NCBI RefSeq assembly: GCF_026672545.1
Contig: NZ_JAPPRJ010000002.1
Span: 447,001 to 511,000, forward strand
Source: Rhizobium sp. SL86
GTDB lineage: Bacteria; Pseudomonadota; Alphaproteobacteria; Rhizobiales; Rhizobiaceae
DNA length: 64,000 nt
Reading direction: 5' to 3'
A program made the translations under genes and the position numbers. The notes under the pieces were generated by a model. That model was not told where the DNA came from. It made no database searches and worked only from the letters and a program-made list of their open reading frames with translations. Positions 52,620 to 62,101 of this stretch are shown one piece after another (the stretch's first letter is position 1; each line of letters starts with the position of its first letter).

Positions 52620-53378
52620 GTGGTGAGCCAGAACATCAAGGCATTCGTCTTCGACGCGTATGGCACTCTTTATGACGTACGCTCGGTCGAGGAACGGGTC
52701 GAGGCGGCGTTTCCGGGCAAAGGACGCCTGATCAGCAGCATCTGGCGATTGAAGCAGCTGGAATATTCGTGGCTGGTGACGCTGATGGAGCGCTACGAGG
52801 ATTTTTGGTCGCTGACAGTGCGATCTCTCGAATACACGCTTTACTCGCTGGGGCTGAGTGCCGATCGGGATTTGCTTCACAACATCGCGGCAGCCTATCT
52901 CGATCTCAAGCCGTATGACGACGCGCGGTCCTGCCTTGAGCGGCTTCGCCCCGGCCGCCGGGCCATCCTGTCGAACGGAAGCGGGTCGATGTTGTCCGAT
53001 CTGGCCGTTAATTCGGGACTGGATCGCTCTCTCGACATGATCCTCAGCGTCGAGGCGAAGCGCGTCTTCAAGCCTGCGCCACAGGCCTACAGCCTGGTCG
53101 AGGAGCAACTGGGTGTCACGCCCCATGAGGTGATCTTCGTATCCTCCAATGGCTTTGATATCTGCGGCGCGAAAAGCTTCGGCTTTACGGTCGTTCGGGT
53201 TGCGCGTGTCGATGCTGGAGATGTCGTGGAGCGGTTGGCTCGCGGCGGTGTGGACGAAGGTGTCCTGTACGGACTGCTGCGCGGCCAGGCCGAAGCCCTT
53301 GCGTATCCGGCCGATTTTACCGTGCGGTCCCTGGCGGAGATCCCCAGTCTTTTTGACGATCGTGAACGGACAGAATGA
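52620..53378 (+). CDS. L-2-haloacid dehalogenase (type II)
   Basis: A 252-residue HAD enzyme that hydrolyses L-2-haloacids to D-2-hydroxy acids. All known catalytic positions are present: nucleophile D12 and T16 (FDAYGTLYD), R43, S118-N119 (LSNGS), K151 (RVFKPAP), Y157, S175, N177 and D180 (SSNGFD), with numbering almost identical to the Pseudomonas YL enzyme. Starts are GTG 52620 or GTG 52623, with AGGGAGA upstream. It overlaps the following membrane gene by 4 nt (ATGA). Its presence beside a Rieske-cytochrome operon and a Cld-like protein is notable. Confidence 0.92.
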   Translation: MVSQNIKAFVFDAYGTLYDVRSVEERVEAAFPGKGRLISSIWRLKQLEYSWLVTLMERYEDFWSLTVRSLEYTLYSLGLSADRDLLHNIAAAYLDLKPYDDARSCLERLRPGRRAILSNGSGSMLSDLAVNSGLDRSLDMILSVEAKRVFKPAPQAYSLVEEQLGVTPHEVIFVSSNGFDICGAKSFGFTVVRVARVDAGDVVERLARGGVDEGVLYGLLRGQAEALAYPADFTVRSLAEIPSLFDDRERTE

Positions 53379-53794
53379 TGTATCTGTATGCCAAGGCGCT
53401 TCACGTCGTTGCCGTCGTCACGCTGATCTCTGGCATGCTGGCGTTTGCCTTCGCGTTGCGGATGTCGATTGCTGGGCCGGACCGAGACGACACCCGCCGC
53501 TTCGGCGAATCCGTCTTGCGTTGGGATGGGCTGGTCACAACGCCTGCGCTCGCCATTGTCTGGATGGCGGGTTACACCATGGCTTTCGGTGCGGGTTGGG
53601 GCAGTTCGCCCTGGCTGCTTGTCAAGATGGTCCCCGCACTCTTGCTCACCGGCCTCCACGTCCTCGAGGGCCTGGCACTCAAACGGGTGTTGCAGGAAGG
53701 CAAGCCTGTCCACCGACTGTTCGGCACGGTTCCCTATGTCATCCTTTCGGTGTTCGCCATCATCGCATGGCTTGCCGTCGTCAAGCCGTTCTGA
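53375..53794 (+). CDS. HemJ/CopD-like four-helix membrane protein
   Basis: A 139-residue protein with four membrane segments. The N-terminal YLYAKALHVVAVVTLISGML and the third-helix region PWLLVKMVPALLLTGLHVLE recall HemJ (protoporphyrinogen oxidase)/CopD and DUF2269-type proteins, where the His residues bind heme; here H10 and H107 are the matching histidines. ATG overlaps the dehalogenase stop. HemJ-type porphyrinogen oxidation is unlikely to be its only possible role; heme binding is inference. Confidence 0.72.
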   Translation: MMYLYAKALHVVAVVTLISGMLAFAFALRMSIAGPDRDDTRRFGESVLRWDGLVTTPALAIVWMAGYTMAFGAGWGSSPWLLVKMVPALLLTGLHVLEGLALKRVLQEGKPVHRLFGTVPYVILSVFAIIAWLAVVKPF

Positions 53795-53886
53795 CCCTTG
53801 CAGACGGGTGGGGGCAGACTGGACCGGCCCAACCGCTGACGGGACCGGGATCGACGCGCCTGAACCGTCGTCTGATTTGCACCGGA

Positions 53887-54789
53887 TCAATCGAGGGCCG
53901 CCAGCCTTCGTCTCAACCGGTCGACGGCAAAATCGATGAAGGCCCTGATCTTTTTCGGCACCGAGCCTCTTTTCGGATAGACGAGGCTGACTGGCCAGGA
54001 CGGCCCCTGGAAATCCTCCATGAAGGTTTCGAGCCTGCCGGTTTTGAGGGCGTCGGCGACCTGGTAAGACAGGACCCTTGTCAGGCCAAGACCGGATATC
54101 GCGGCATCGATCGCCGCTTCGGCCGTGTTGACGATGAGCCGTGGATGGATATTCACGTGAACGTCCCCATCTGCTGCCCGAAAGGTCCAGTTGCTGCCGC
54201 TTGTCAGCGTTTCGAAACTCACGCAGAAATGCTCGTGCAACTCCTCCGGTCGGCCGGGTCGGCCATGCTGCCTGAGGTAATCGGGGCTGGCGCACAGAAC
54301 CTGGCGGATCGTGCCGACGGTGCGCGCAGCAAGGCCACTGTCCCTCAGTGTGCCGATGCGCACAGCGAGATCGACATGTTCTTCCGCAAGATCGACGATC
54401 CTGTCTGACTGGATCAGGCGGACGCGGATTTCCGGATAGGTCTTGAGAAAGTCGGCAATCACAGGAAGCACGTGAAGCCGGCCGAATACGACGGGCGACG
54501 TCATGATCAGGCTGCCTTTCGGTCGGGACAATTCGCCGCCCGCAATTCGCTCCGCATCGGCGACGTCATCAAGGATCCGGCGGCATGCATTGGCATAATC
54601 CAGTCCGGCTTCTGTCGGCACCAGCCCGCGGCCGGCGCGCTGCAGCAAGCGTGTGCCGAGATGCGCCTCGAGGTCGGAAATCTTCCGGCTCAGCGTGGCG
54701 AGCGGAATGGATCGTGCGCGTGCCGCTGCCGAAAGGCTGCCCATCTCCATCACGTCGAGAAAGAGAGCCATGGCATCCAGACGGTCCAT
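53887..54789 (-). CDS. LysR-family transcriptional regulator
   Basis: A 300-residue regulator with an N-terminal winged helix-turn-helix (MALFLDVMEMGSLSAAARAR, SIPLATLSRKISDLEAHLGTRLL) and a LysR substrate domain (GSLIMTSPVVFGRLHVLPVI). ATG at 54789 is chosen because the conserved N-terminus starts there. It is divergent from the AhpD-like gene with 110 bp between; an imperfect dyad AGGATATCT/AGATATACCT (54812-54842) in that gap is a possible site. Confidence 0.92.
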   Translation of the reverse strand: MDRLDAMALFLDVMEMGSLSAAARARSIPLATLSRKISDLEAHLGTRLLQRAGRGLVPTEAGLDYANACRRILDDVADAERIAGGELSRPKGSLIMTSPVVFGRLHVLPVIADFLKTYPEIRVRLIQSDRIVDLAEEHVDLAVRIGTLRDSGLAARTVGTIRQVLCASPDYLRQHGRPGRPEELHEHFCVSFETLTSGSNWTFRAADGDVHVNIHPRLIVNTAEAAIDAAISGLGLTRVLSYQVADALKTGRLETFMEDFQGPSWPVSLVYPKRGSVPKKIRAFIDFAVDRLRRRLAALD

Positions 54790-54899
54790 ATCGGGATTTC
54801 CAGAAAATGAGAGGATATCTTCCGAAAATAGCAGATATACCTGAAAAGTGGAAGGTGAGATGTTCCTGTCATCGCTTGAACCTGAGGAAAGGCAAGACA

Positions 54900-55448
54900 A
54901 TGACAAACATTGAAACCCCTGCTGATATCGCAAGTGCACCCGAAGCATCCCGTCGTCTGCTGGAACAGGTCAAATCCCAGCTCGGGGTCGTTCCCAATCT
55001 CTTTCGTGTGGTCTCCAACAGCCCGGCGGCGCTCGAAGGTTACCTCGCCATGTCCGGTGCGCTCGGCAAGGGCAGGCTTCCTGCCCAGACCCGTGAAGGG
55101 ATCGCCCTTGCCGTGGCGGAAATCAACGGCTGCGGTTACTGTCTGGCGGCGCATACCTATATCGGAAAGAACATGGCAAAGATCGGCGACGAGGAAATCG
55201 CAGCCAATCGCAATGGTCGATCCGGCAACGAAAAGGTGGACGCCGCAATCCGGTTTGCCGCGAAAGTCGCGCTGGAACGCGGCCATGTCTCGCGTGATGA
55301 CGTGAATGCGGTTAAGGCGGCCGGTTATGACGACGCACAGATCGTCGAAATCGTTCAGCACGTCGCCCTCAACACTTGGACAAATTACATCAACGAGGTC
55401 GCCGGCACGGAAATCGATTTTCCCGCCGTATCTGTCGCAAAATCGTGA
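54900..55448 (+). CDS. AhpD-like carboxymuconolactone decarboxylase-family protein
   Basis: A 182-residue helical protein of the AhpD/CMD family with the peroxidase-type active site C78-G-Y-C81 and H85 (INGCGYCLAAHTY), and the N-terminal LGVVPNLFRVVSNSPAALEG. Members reduce peroxides or act as adaptors for thiol reduction. ATG at 54900 with GAGGAAAGG upstream. It starts an operon of three genes and is divergent from a LysR regulator, as is common for redox-responsive AhpD genes. Confidence 0.92.
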   Translation: MTNIETPADIASAPEASRRLLEQVKSQLGVVPNLFRVVSNSPAALEGYLAMSGALGKGRLPAQTREGIALAVAEINGCGYCLAAHTYIGKNMAKIGDEEIAANRNGRSGNEKVDAAIRFAAKVALERGHVSRDDVNAVKAAGYDDAQIVEIVQHVALNTWTNYINEVAGTEIDFPAVSVAKS

Positions 55449-55508
55449 AGTGGTGGATGGAAGTCGGCCGGCGAAGATGGCCGGCTTCCCTTTGAACCGG
55501 AGAACGTT

Positions 55509-55973
55509 ATGACCCGCCCCCCTTTGCCGCCGTTCGATCAGGAAAGCGCCATCATCAAGGTCCGTAGGGCCGAAGATGCCTGGAACGGGCGTGATCCGGA
55601 TGCCGTTTCCCTTGCCTATACGCCTGACAGCCGTTGGCGAAACCGCTCGGAATTCATCGAGGGCCGAGAGGAAATCCGCAACTTCCTGGCGCGTAAATGG
55701 ACACGCGAACTGGATTACCGGCTGATCAAGGAGCTCTGGGCCTACCAGGGCAATCGTATCGCCGTCCGGTTTGCCTATGAATGGCGGGATCATTCCGGCC
55801 AGTGGTTCCGGTCTTACGGAAACGAGAACTGGGAGTTTGATGACGCGGGCCTGATGCGGTTGCGCATCGCCAGCATCAACGATCTTCCCATCGGGGACGG
55901 CGAACGTCTTTTTCACTGGCCCCCCGGCCCGAGGCCGCATGACCATCCCTCCCTCAGCGAACTCGGATTGTGA
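55509..55973 (+). CDS. DUF1348 (NTF2/SnoaL-like) protein
   Basis: A 154-residue protein of the DUF1348 family: [60 protein letters not shown] and [20 protein letters not shown] are its conserved blocks. Fold is NTF2-like; function unknown. It lies 60 bp after the AhpD gene and 14 bp before the PNPOx-like gene start. Confidence 0.9.
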   Translation: MTRPPLPPFDQESAIIKVRRAEDAWNGRDPDAVSLAYTPDSRWRNRSEFIEGREEIRNFLARKWTRELDYRLIKELWAYQGNRIAVRFAYEWRDHSGQWFRSYGNENWEFDDAGLMRLRIASINDLPIGDGERLFHWPPGPRPHDHPSLSELGL

Positions 55974-55987
55974 AGGAGATCGAGATC

Positions 55988-56620
<633 letters not shown>

Positions 56621-56654
56621 CCGACTGTTTGCACGATCTGCCAGAGTGATCCGG

Positions 56655-57785
56655 TCACGGGCTGCTTCTGGGCAAGGACCAGGCAAAATAGCGGTCCATC
56701 AGCGGGATGAGGGCGGCGCCGAGAACGGCCGGATCTGCCTCGATCGAACTCAGGAGTTTGCGCGGGTAGGGGGCGTCCAATCCGTAACGCGGCTCCCCAG
56801 GGGAGGGCGGTGCGGCAATCAGCAACTCGCCCAGCGCACGCGGCAACTCGCCGCCGAAGACGATGGCTTCGGGATCGATGACCGCTCTCAGCATGTCGAT
56901 CGTACGGTTCAGTGCGGGCGTGACTTCCTCCACCCACTCGGCAACCTGCGGCCATGACGGGTCGAACCGCTGGCGCAGCTCCCGAATATTGGCAATCGCG
57001 ATGCCGCCCTTATCAAGCCTTTTCAGCAGTTCGCCGAGCGCCGGACGCGAGGCACCCTCCTTCATCGTGTAAACGCGGCTCAGTTCGCCCGCATTGCCGA
57101 AGGCGCCAAAGAACGGCTTGCCATCGAGCACGATGCCGCCGCCGAAGCCATAATTGAAGGAGAGGTAACCGAAGGTGGCGTAAGTGCGCCCAGCCCCCAC
57201 GGCGGACTCGCCGATGGCGCCGGTCGTGCCGTTGTTCTCGGTCCAGACGGGAAGATCGAAGAGTGTTTCCAGTTCCCTTCGAAGATCCACAAGCGACCAG
57301 TCGCGCAGAAGCTCTGGCGAGTTGAAATGGCGATCTGGCCCGATGAAGAATCCGGCCATGGAAAAGCCGATGCCGACGATCTTCTCGTTCGTGACGCCAC
57401 GGGCGGCCAACACAGCCCGCAGCCTCTCCTTCAGCGAAAAGAGCGTGTCGCGCCGATGCGCCGGCGACATGTCGAGCATTTCCTCGTGGATGATCCTGCA
57501 GGAGAAATCGCAGAGTCCAAAGGTGATGCTATCGGTATTGACCGAAACGCCGATGGCATACCGTGCATCGGCGTTCAGCTTGAGCGACGGACTGGGTTTG
57601 CCGCGTCCGTGAATGACGGGATCCCCCAGCGTCAGCAGCTGCGCGTCAAGCAGCGCATCGATGATCCGATGCACCGATGGTTGCGTCAGGTTGGTGCAGG
57701 GCGCCACGGCCGAGCGCATAATGTTTGGTGTCCTGCGCACGATCTCGAGGATCATCCGCTCATTTCCCGAAAGACTATCGTTCAT
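56655..57785 (-). CDS. ROK-family transcriptional regulator (NagC/XylR type)
   Basis: A 376-residue protein with an N-terminal winged helix (NERMILEIVRRTPNIMRSAV; NLTQPSVHRIIDALLDAQLL) and a ROK domain (YAIGVSVNTDSITFGLCDF; IGIGFSMAGFF). In the sugar-phosphotransfer motif, usually ENDANAA, it reads E183-N-N-G-T-T, so the catalytic Asp is replaced by Asn, and the ROK zinc-type Cys cluster is absent. It is therefore a regulator rather than a kinase. Divergent from the Pot-type importer operon (58055), which it probably controls. Confidence 0.9.
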   Translation of the reverse strand: MNDSLSGNERMILEIVRRTPNIMRSAVAPCTNLTQPSVHRIIDALLDAQLLTLGDPVIHGRGKPSPSLKLNADARYAIGVSVNTDSITFGLCDFSCRIIHEEMLDMSPAHRRDTLFSLKERLRAVLAARGVTNEKIVGIGFSMAGFFIGPDRHFNSPELLRDWSLVDLRRELETLFDLPVWTENNGTTGAIGESAVGAGRTYATFGYLSFNYGFGGGIVLDGKPFFGAFGNAGELSRVYTMKEGASRPALGELLKRLDKGGIAIANIRELRQRFDPSWPQVAEWVEEVTPALNRTIDMLRAVIDPEAIVFGGELPRALGELLIAAPPSPGEPRYGLDAPYPRKLLSSIEADPAVLGAALIPLMDRYFAWSLPRSSP

Positions 57786-57963
57786 CCGCTCGACACCGCG
57801 CTGCCTTCACCCTGTCGGTAAAGTCCTAAACACATTGCCGGACTTGGGCAAAGGGTCTGCCGGCTTATCTCGTAATTTATACAGGGCGCATCAAAACACG
57901 CATGCTTCATTGCGGGCGTCTGTCGTTGGTCCAGCGGTCTGAGCAGAGATGCGCCGATTGCAA

Positions 57964-57992
57964 TTGTCTCAAAGCTGTCATAAATATTATAC
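57964..57992 (+). promoter_or_regulatory. Probable sigma-70 promoter of the Pot-type importer operon
   Basis: TTGTCT (57964-57969), 17-bp spacer, TTATAC (57987-57992), 63 bp before the ATPase start. The minus strand also reads TATAAT at 57986-57991, which could serve the ROK gene. An AT-rich stretch marks the region. Confidence 0.6.
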
Positions 57993-58054
57993 ACAAAGAA
58001 TGATAAACGGTGCCCATCATCCGAAGCGAGCAACCGTGCGAGGGAGGACATGAA

Positions 58055-59143
58055 ATGGCGCTAATGGCGAATGCCTTGGCTGTCGAACGAGCGAGCCTGC
58101 GCTACGGCAAATTCCAGGCCTTGAAGGATGTGACGTTTTCGGCAAGCCAGGGCCAGTTGATCACCCTTCTCGGTCCCTCTGGCTGTGGCAAGACAACGCT
58201 GTTGAAGGCGATTGCCGGATTCATGCCGCTCGATAGCGGTCGCATCGACATCTTCGGCCGGGACATGCAAGGCGTCCCGCCGGAAAAGCGCGATACCGCC
58301 ATGTGCTTTCAGTCCTACGCCTTGTTTCCGCATCTGTCTGTGGCGGACAATATCGGGTTCGGACTGCGCCAGCGACGCCTGAGCGCGGCTGAAATCGCAA
58401 CGCGCGTCTCGTCCGTTGCGGAGCAGGTCGGATTGTCATTGCAATTGCAAAAGTTGCCCGGGCAGCTTTCGGGCGGCCAGCAGCAACGCGTGGCGCTTGC
58501 CCGCGCCATGGCCGTACGACCCGGCGTCATGCTGTTTGATGAGCCGTTGTCGAACCTTGATGCCAAGCTGCGTGATCATGTGCGCATGGAAATCCGCGCG
58601 CTCCAGCGCGAGCACGGGTTTACCGCCGTCTATGTCACGCATGACCAGTCTGAGGCGCTGGCCATGTCGGATCTCGTCATTGTCATGCGCGCTGGCGTGA
58701 TCGAGCAGATGGGCCGTCCGGAAGAGATCTATCGCCATCCGGTCAACCGTTTCGTGGCGGATTTCATCGGTACGGCAAATATCATGCCGGTGAGGATCCT
58801 GAGTAGGGATCAGGCCCGTGGCGAATATCACGTCACCTGTCCTCTCGGGCAGGCGGTCATCCGCTCGGCAACGCCGCCCGTCGGAGATCATCTTTATGCC
58901 TGCTGGCGCCCGGAAGATACGGTCGTGGCTACCGACAGCGGCAACGACAATCGTTTCACGTTCAAGGTCTCGGCGCGCACCTTTCTCGGCAGCCTGTGCG
59001 ATCTATCCGTATCGCCCACCGAGGACGCTTCCGTTTGCTATCGTATCCAGACCCATGGCTCCACGCCCGTCAGCGAGGGGCAAACGGTCGATGTGGTCAT
59101 TCCACCGGATACGATCCGCTTCCTCGATGAGGCGATCGCATGA
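58055..59143 (+). CDS. Spermidine/putrescine-type (PotA-like) ABC ATPase
   Basis: A 362-residue ATPase with Walker A GPSGCGKT (40-47), signature LSGGQQQRVALARAMAVRPG, Walker B VMLFDEPLSNLDAK and H-loop VTHDQSEA; a TOBE regulatory domain occupies about 285-360. This PotA/FbpC/PhnT form serves importers for polyamines, iron or phosphonates. ATG 58055 has GGGAGGA 5 nt upstream; 58010 is longer but lacks a site. It overlaps the permease gene by 4 nt. Confidence 0.92.
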   Translation: MALMANALAVERASLRYGKFQALKDVTFSASQGQLITLLGPSGCGKTTLLKAIAGFMPLDSGRIDIFGRDMQGVPPEKRDTAMCFQSYALFPHLSVADNIGFGLRQRRLSAAEIATRVSSVAEQVGLSLQLQKLPGQLSGGQQQRVALARAMAVRPGVMLFDEPLSNLDAKLRDHVRMEIRALQREHGFTAVYVTHDQSEALAMSDLVIVMRAGVIEQMGRPEEIYRHPVNRFVADFIGTANIMPVRILSRDQARGEYHVTCPLGQAVIRSATPPVGDHLYACWRPEDTVVATDSGNDNRFTFKVSARTFLGSLCDLSVSPTEDASVCYRIQTHGSTPVSEGQTVDVVIPPDTIRFLDEAIA

Positions 59144-60003
59144 CCATCAACAACGCCCTCAAGGCCTATCTTTTGTTGATCCCGGGGCTGTTGCCGATCG
59201 TTGCCTTCATGTCGCTGGTGGTCGGAATGGCCGTGTCGCAATCGATCGGCTTTTTCAATTTTGCAGGGGACGACCATTTTTCCCTGCTGTTCTGGCAACA
59301 GATGCTGACGCAAGACCAGTTCTGGAGGGTCTTTTTTTATTCCGCACGCATTGCGGTTGTCAGCGCCGTGCTGTCGGTCATGCTGGCCTATCCGGTTGCG
59401 CTGTGGTTGCGGCGCCCTTTCCCAGGCTCCGATCTCATCAGCGCCATGATCAAGGCGCCAATCCTGGTGCATGGTCTGGTGGCAGCCTTCCTCTTCGTCA
59501 ATTTCATCTCCTTCCAGGGGTTTCTGAACGTCGCTCTTGTGCACCTCGGTCTTATCGCAAGACCGATCCGGATGCAGAACGATCCCTATGGTATCGGGGT
59601 GGTCGTCCTGCAGGTGTGGAAGAACATGCCGTTCGCCTTCCTCATCATCGTCGGTTCGGTGCGGGCCATCGGCGATGATATTCTGGACGCCGCGCGAGAT
59701 CTGGGGGCTGGCCGCCTTGCAAGGCTGCGTCGTGTCATTCTGCCTCTGACGCTGCGCTCGCTTCAGGCCTCGCTCATTCTGATCTTCATCGGTACGGCGG
59801 GCGATTATTCGTTCCAGGCGGTGGCCGGTCCCATCAACATCAATTCCATGTCGCAGTTCATGCTGAGGATCCAGATGGACAATGCCGCACATGGCTGGAA
59901 CGAGGCCGCCGTTGTTGCCGTCATGCTGATGGTGCTGTCCTTGTTCGGCTCGCTTGCCGTGGCAGGATTGATGCAATTTGCCGTTCGTCGGGCGGGGAGG
60001 TAG
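59140..60003 (+). CDS. PotB-type ABC transporter permease
   Basis: A 287-residue BPD permease with six membrane segments: LKAYLLLIPGLLPIVAFMSL, MLAYPVALWLRRPFPGSDLI, and the EAA loop DDILDAARDLGAGRLARLRR. It overlaps the ATPase gene (ATGA) and is followed 4 bp later by the PotC-type permease. Confidence 0.92.
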   Translation: MTINNALKAYLLLIPGLLPIVAFMSLVVGMAVSQSIGFFNFAGDDHFSLLFWQQMLTQDQFWRVFFYSARIAVVSAVLSVMLAYPVALWLRRPFPGSDLISAMIKAPILVHGLVAAFLFVNFISFQGFLNVALVHLGLIARPIRMQNDPYGIGVVVLQVWKNMPFAFLIIVGSVRAIGDDILDAARDLGAGRLARLRRVILPLTLRSLQASLILIFIGTAGDYSFQAVAGPININSMSQFMLRIQMDNAAHGWNEAAVVAVMLMVLSLFGSLAVAGLMQFAVRRAGR

Positions 60004-60007
60004 GGCC

Positions 60008-60850
60008 ATGACCAAGCTCCTCTTCTCACGCAATGACGTCTATCGTTACCTGACCGTCCTACTGGCAGTTTTGGTCTTCCTGATCTTCCTGGCTTTGCCC
60101 TTCGCCATGGCGGTGCTCTGGTCGCTGGTCGATCCGTCCCACCCCTGGGCCTATCCCGCCGTGTTGCCACCGGTGCTTTCGCTTCGCCGTTGGGCCGAGA
60201 TCTGGACGACGAGCGCCCTGCCGCAGGCCTTGTACAACAGTTATGCCCTGGCAGCCTGTGTGTCTGCCGTGACGCTGCTTCTTGCCGTTCCGACGGCCTA
60301 TGCCTTTGGCCGTATGGAGTTTACGGGCAAATCGACGGCACAGATGATGACGCTTATCCCGCTGATCATTCCGGGTTTCGTCAGCGCCATCTTCTTCTCG
60401 GCACTGCTGATCCAGCTTGGCGTCTATTCCCGTTTTGCCGGGATTGTCATCGGCCACACCGTCAGCTTGCTCCCTTATGCAATCCGGCTTTTGACGGTCT
60501 CTTTCACAATGGTGCGGCAGGACCTGGTCGATGCCGCGCGGGATCTCGGCGCCTCGCCGCTGACCGTGTTCCGCACGGCCTATCTGCCTGTCCTGAAGCC
60601 GGGACTTCTCGCATCGCTCATCATCGTCTTCATCCTGTCGATTGAAGAGTTTGCCATCTCCTACATCGTCGGCGCACCGGATTTCGTCACCGTGCCGACC
60701 ATTCTCTACTCCTATCTTGGGTACAACTTCATACGGCCGAATGCCGCCGTCGTGTCTCTCATCCTCGTCGTCCCCAATGTCGTTCTGATGCTGATTGCCG
60801 AGCGCCTGCTCAAAAGCGCCGATCCGGCAGTCGTCACCGGAAAGGGATGA
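60008..60850 (+). CDS. PotC-type ABC transporter permease
   Basis: A 280-residue BPD permease: VLLAVLVFLIFLALPFAMAV, AVPTAYAFGRMEFTGKSTAQ, EAA loop QDLVDAARDLGASPLTVFRT, and SIEEFAISYIVGAPDFVTVP, the typical PotC C-terminal region. ATG 60008 is chosen over 59978, which lies within the preceding gene. Together with the PotB-type protein it forms the channel. Confidence 0.92.
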   Translation: MTKLLFSRNDVYRYLTVLLAVLVFLIFLALPFAMAVLWSLVDPSHPWAYPAVLPPVLSLRRWAEIWTTSALPQALYNSYALAACVSAVTLLLAVPTAYAFGRMEFTGKSTAQMMTLIPLIIPGFVSAIFFSALLIQLGVYSRFAGIVIGHTVSLLPYAIRLLTVSFTMVRQDLVDAARDLGASPLTVFRTAYLPVLKPGLLASLIIVFILSIEEFAISYIVGAPDFVTVPTILYSYLGYNFIRPNAAVVSLILVVPNVVLMLIAERLLKSADPAVVTGKG

Positions 60851-60894
60851 CGCCGTTCTCCATCACCCCTCATGTCACACAAGGACCTGATGCC

Positions 60895-62016
60895 ATGCTG
60901 AAGACAGTCGCACTGCTCATGCTCGCCACGGCTCTGCCGCTGGCCATTATCCCAACAGAAGCCAATGCCAAGGATCTCTCCCAGATGAATTGGGACGAGA
61001 TCGTTGCCCAGGCGAAGGAGGAGGGCCAGGTCAACTGGTTCCACTGGTATTTCCAGGATCGTTTCCGGGAACAGGTGAAGGCGTTTGAAGCCGAATATGG
61101 CATCAAGGTCACCATTCCGGATGGCGACGGCAAGGCCAATATGGACAAGATGCTGGCGGAGCGCAGCCGCCCGCAAGGCGATATCGATGCCATCTCGCTG
61201 GGTGGTTCGGCGCTGCAGACCTTCAAGGCGGAGGAACTTCTCTACGGCCCCCTGAAGCCGGTGCTTCCCGACGGCACCAGGCTGCGGTATTCGATCGAAG
61301 GGACCGACAACAAGGGCTATGCCCCGGCTTTCTGGGGCAACCAGACGGGCATTGCCTACAATCCGGCCCGCATCTCTGTCGCCGAACTGCCGCACACGCT
61401 GGATGAGTTCGTCGCCTTCATGAAGCAGAACCCCGGCGAGCTTGGCTTCAACACGGAAAATGGCGGTTCCGGGCCGGCCTTCATCGAAAGCGTCGCTCGC
61501 GCGATGGTGAAGGACATCGATTACACGCAAGGTGCGTCTGCGCCTGACAAGATCGCGAAACTGGCGCCCGCCTGGACTTGGTTCAAGGATCATCGCGACG
61601 GCTACATCATCACCGCGTCGAATGCCGACAGTGTGACCCGCCTCAATGGCGGCGAATTCAAGCTGATCGCCGCCTGGGAAGACCAGATCGCCGGCCTGCA
61701 GCGCAAGGGCGAGATTTCGAATGACATCAAGATGTATATTCCGTCCTTCGGCATGCCCGGCGGCGGAAACGTGGTGGCCATTCCCGCCAATGCCAAACAC
61801 AAGGCGGCAGCGCTCGTTCTCATCAACTGGCTGACCAGCGCAAAGACCCAGACCGAATTCGCCAAAAGCTTCGGCATTGCGCCGCAACACCCGGATGCGG
61901 ACAGTTCTGTCGGCCTCATCCCGGCCGCTGACCGGGCATTCTCGACTGTCTGGGCGGCAAAACCCTTCGGCGACGATATCAAGAAAGCCTTCATTAGCCG
62001 GGTTCTTCAAAACTGA
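60895..62016 (+). CDS. PotD/AfuA-type periplasmic substrate-binding protein
   Basis: A 373-residue binding protein with a signal peptide of about 25 residues (LLMLATALPLAIIPTEANA/KDLS), then MNWDEIVAQAKEEGQVNWFH, the characteristic start of this family, and QTGIAYNPARISVAELPHTL in the hinge region. ATG 60895 with AAGGA 10 nt upstream; an overlapping ATG at 60847 would lack a signal peptide. The hydrolases that follow suggest a phosphodiester substrate rather than a polyamine (inference). Confidence 0.9.
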   Translation: MLKTVALLMLATALPLAIIPTEANAKDLSQMNWDEIVAQAKEEGQVNWFHWYFQDRFREQVKAFEAEYGIKVTIPDGDGKANMDKMLAERSRPQGDIDAISLGGSALQTFKAEELLYGPLKPVLPDGTRLRYSIEGTDNKGYAPAFWGNQTGIAYNPARISVAELPHTLDEFVAFMKQNPGELGFNTENGGSGPAFIESVARAMVKDIDYTQGASAPDKIAKLAPAWTWFKDHRDGYIITASNADSVTRLNGGEFKLIAAWEDQIAGLQRKGEISNDIKMYIPSFGMPGGGNVVAIPANAKHKAAALVLINWLTSAKTQTEFAKSFGIAPQHPDADSSVGLIPAADRAFSTVWAAKPFGDDIKKAFISRVLQN

Positions 62017-62036
62017 GCCGCCGCACCGGTCATCAC

Positions 62037-62061
62037 CGCCGCGGCAGCCTCTGCCGCGGCG
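62037..62061 (+). terminator. Intercistronic hairpin after the binding-protein gene
   Basis: Perfect 11-bp stem CGCCGCGGCAG / CTGCCGCGGCG with a 3-nt loop, 20 bp after the binding-protein stop and 40 bp before the phosphodiesterase gene. No T-tract; likely an mRNA stabiliser or partial terminator. Confidence 0.65.
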
Positions 62062-62101
62062 CGTCTTCCCGATCCATCTCCCGCCAAGAAAGAAACAGGC
62101 C

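Noticed and set aside
54812..54842. LysR binding dyad between the LysR and AhpD genes
   Set aside because: The arms match only imperfectly with a one-base offset; mentioned under the gene but not called as a site.
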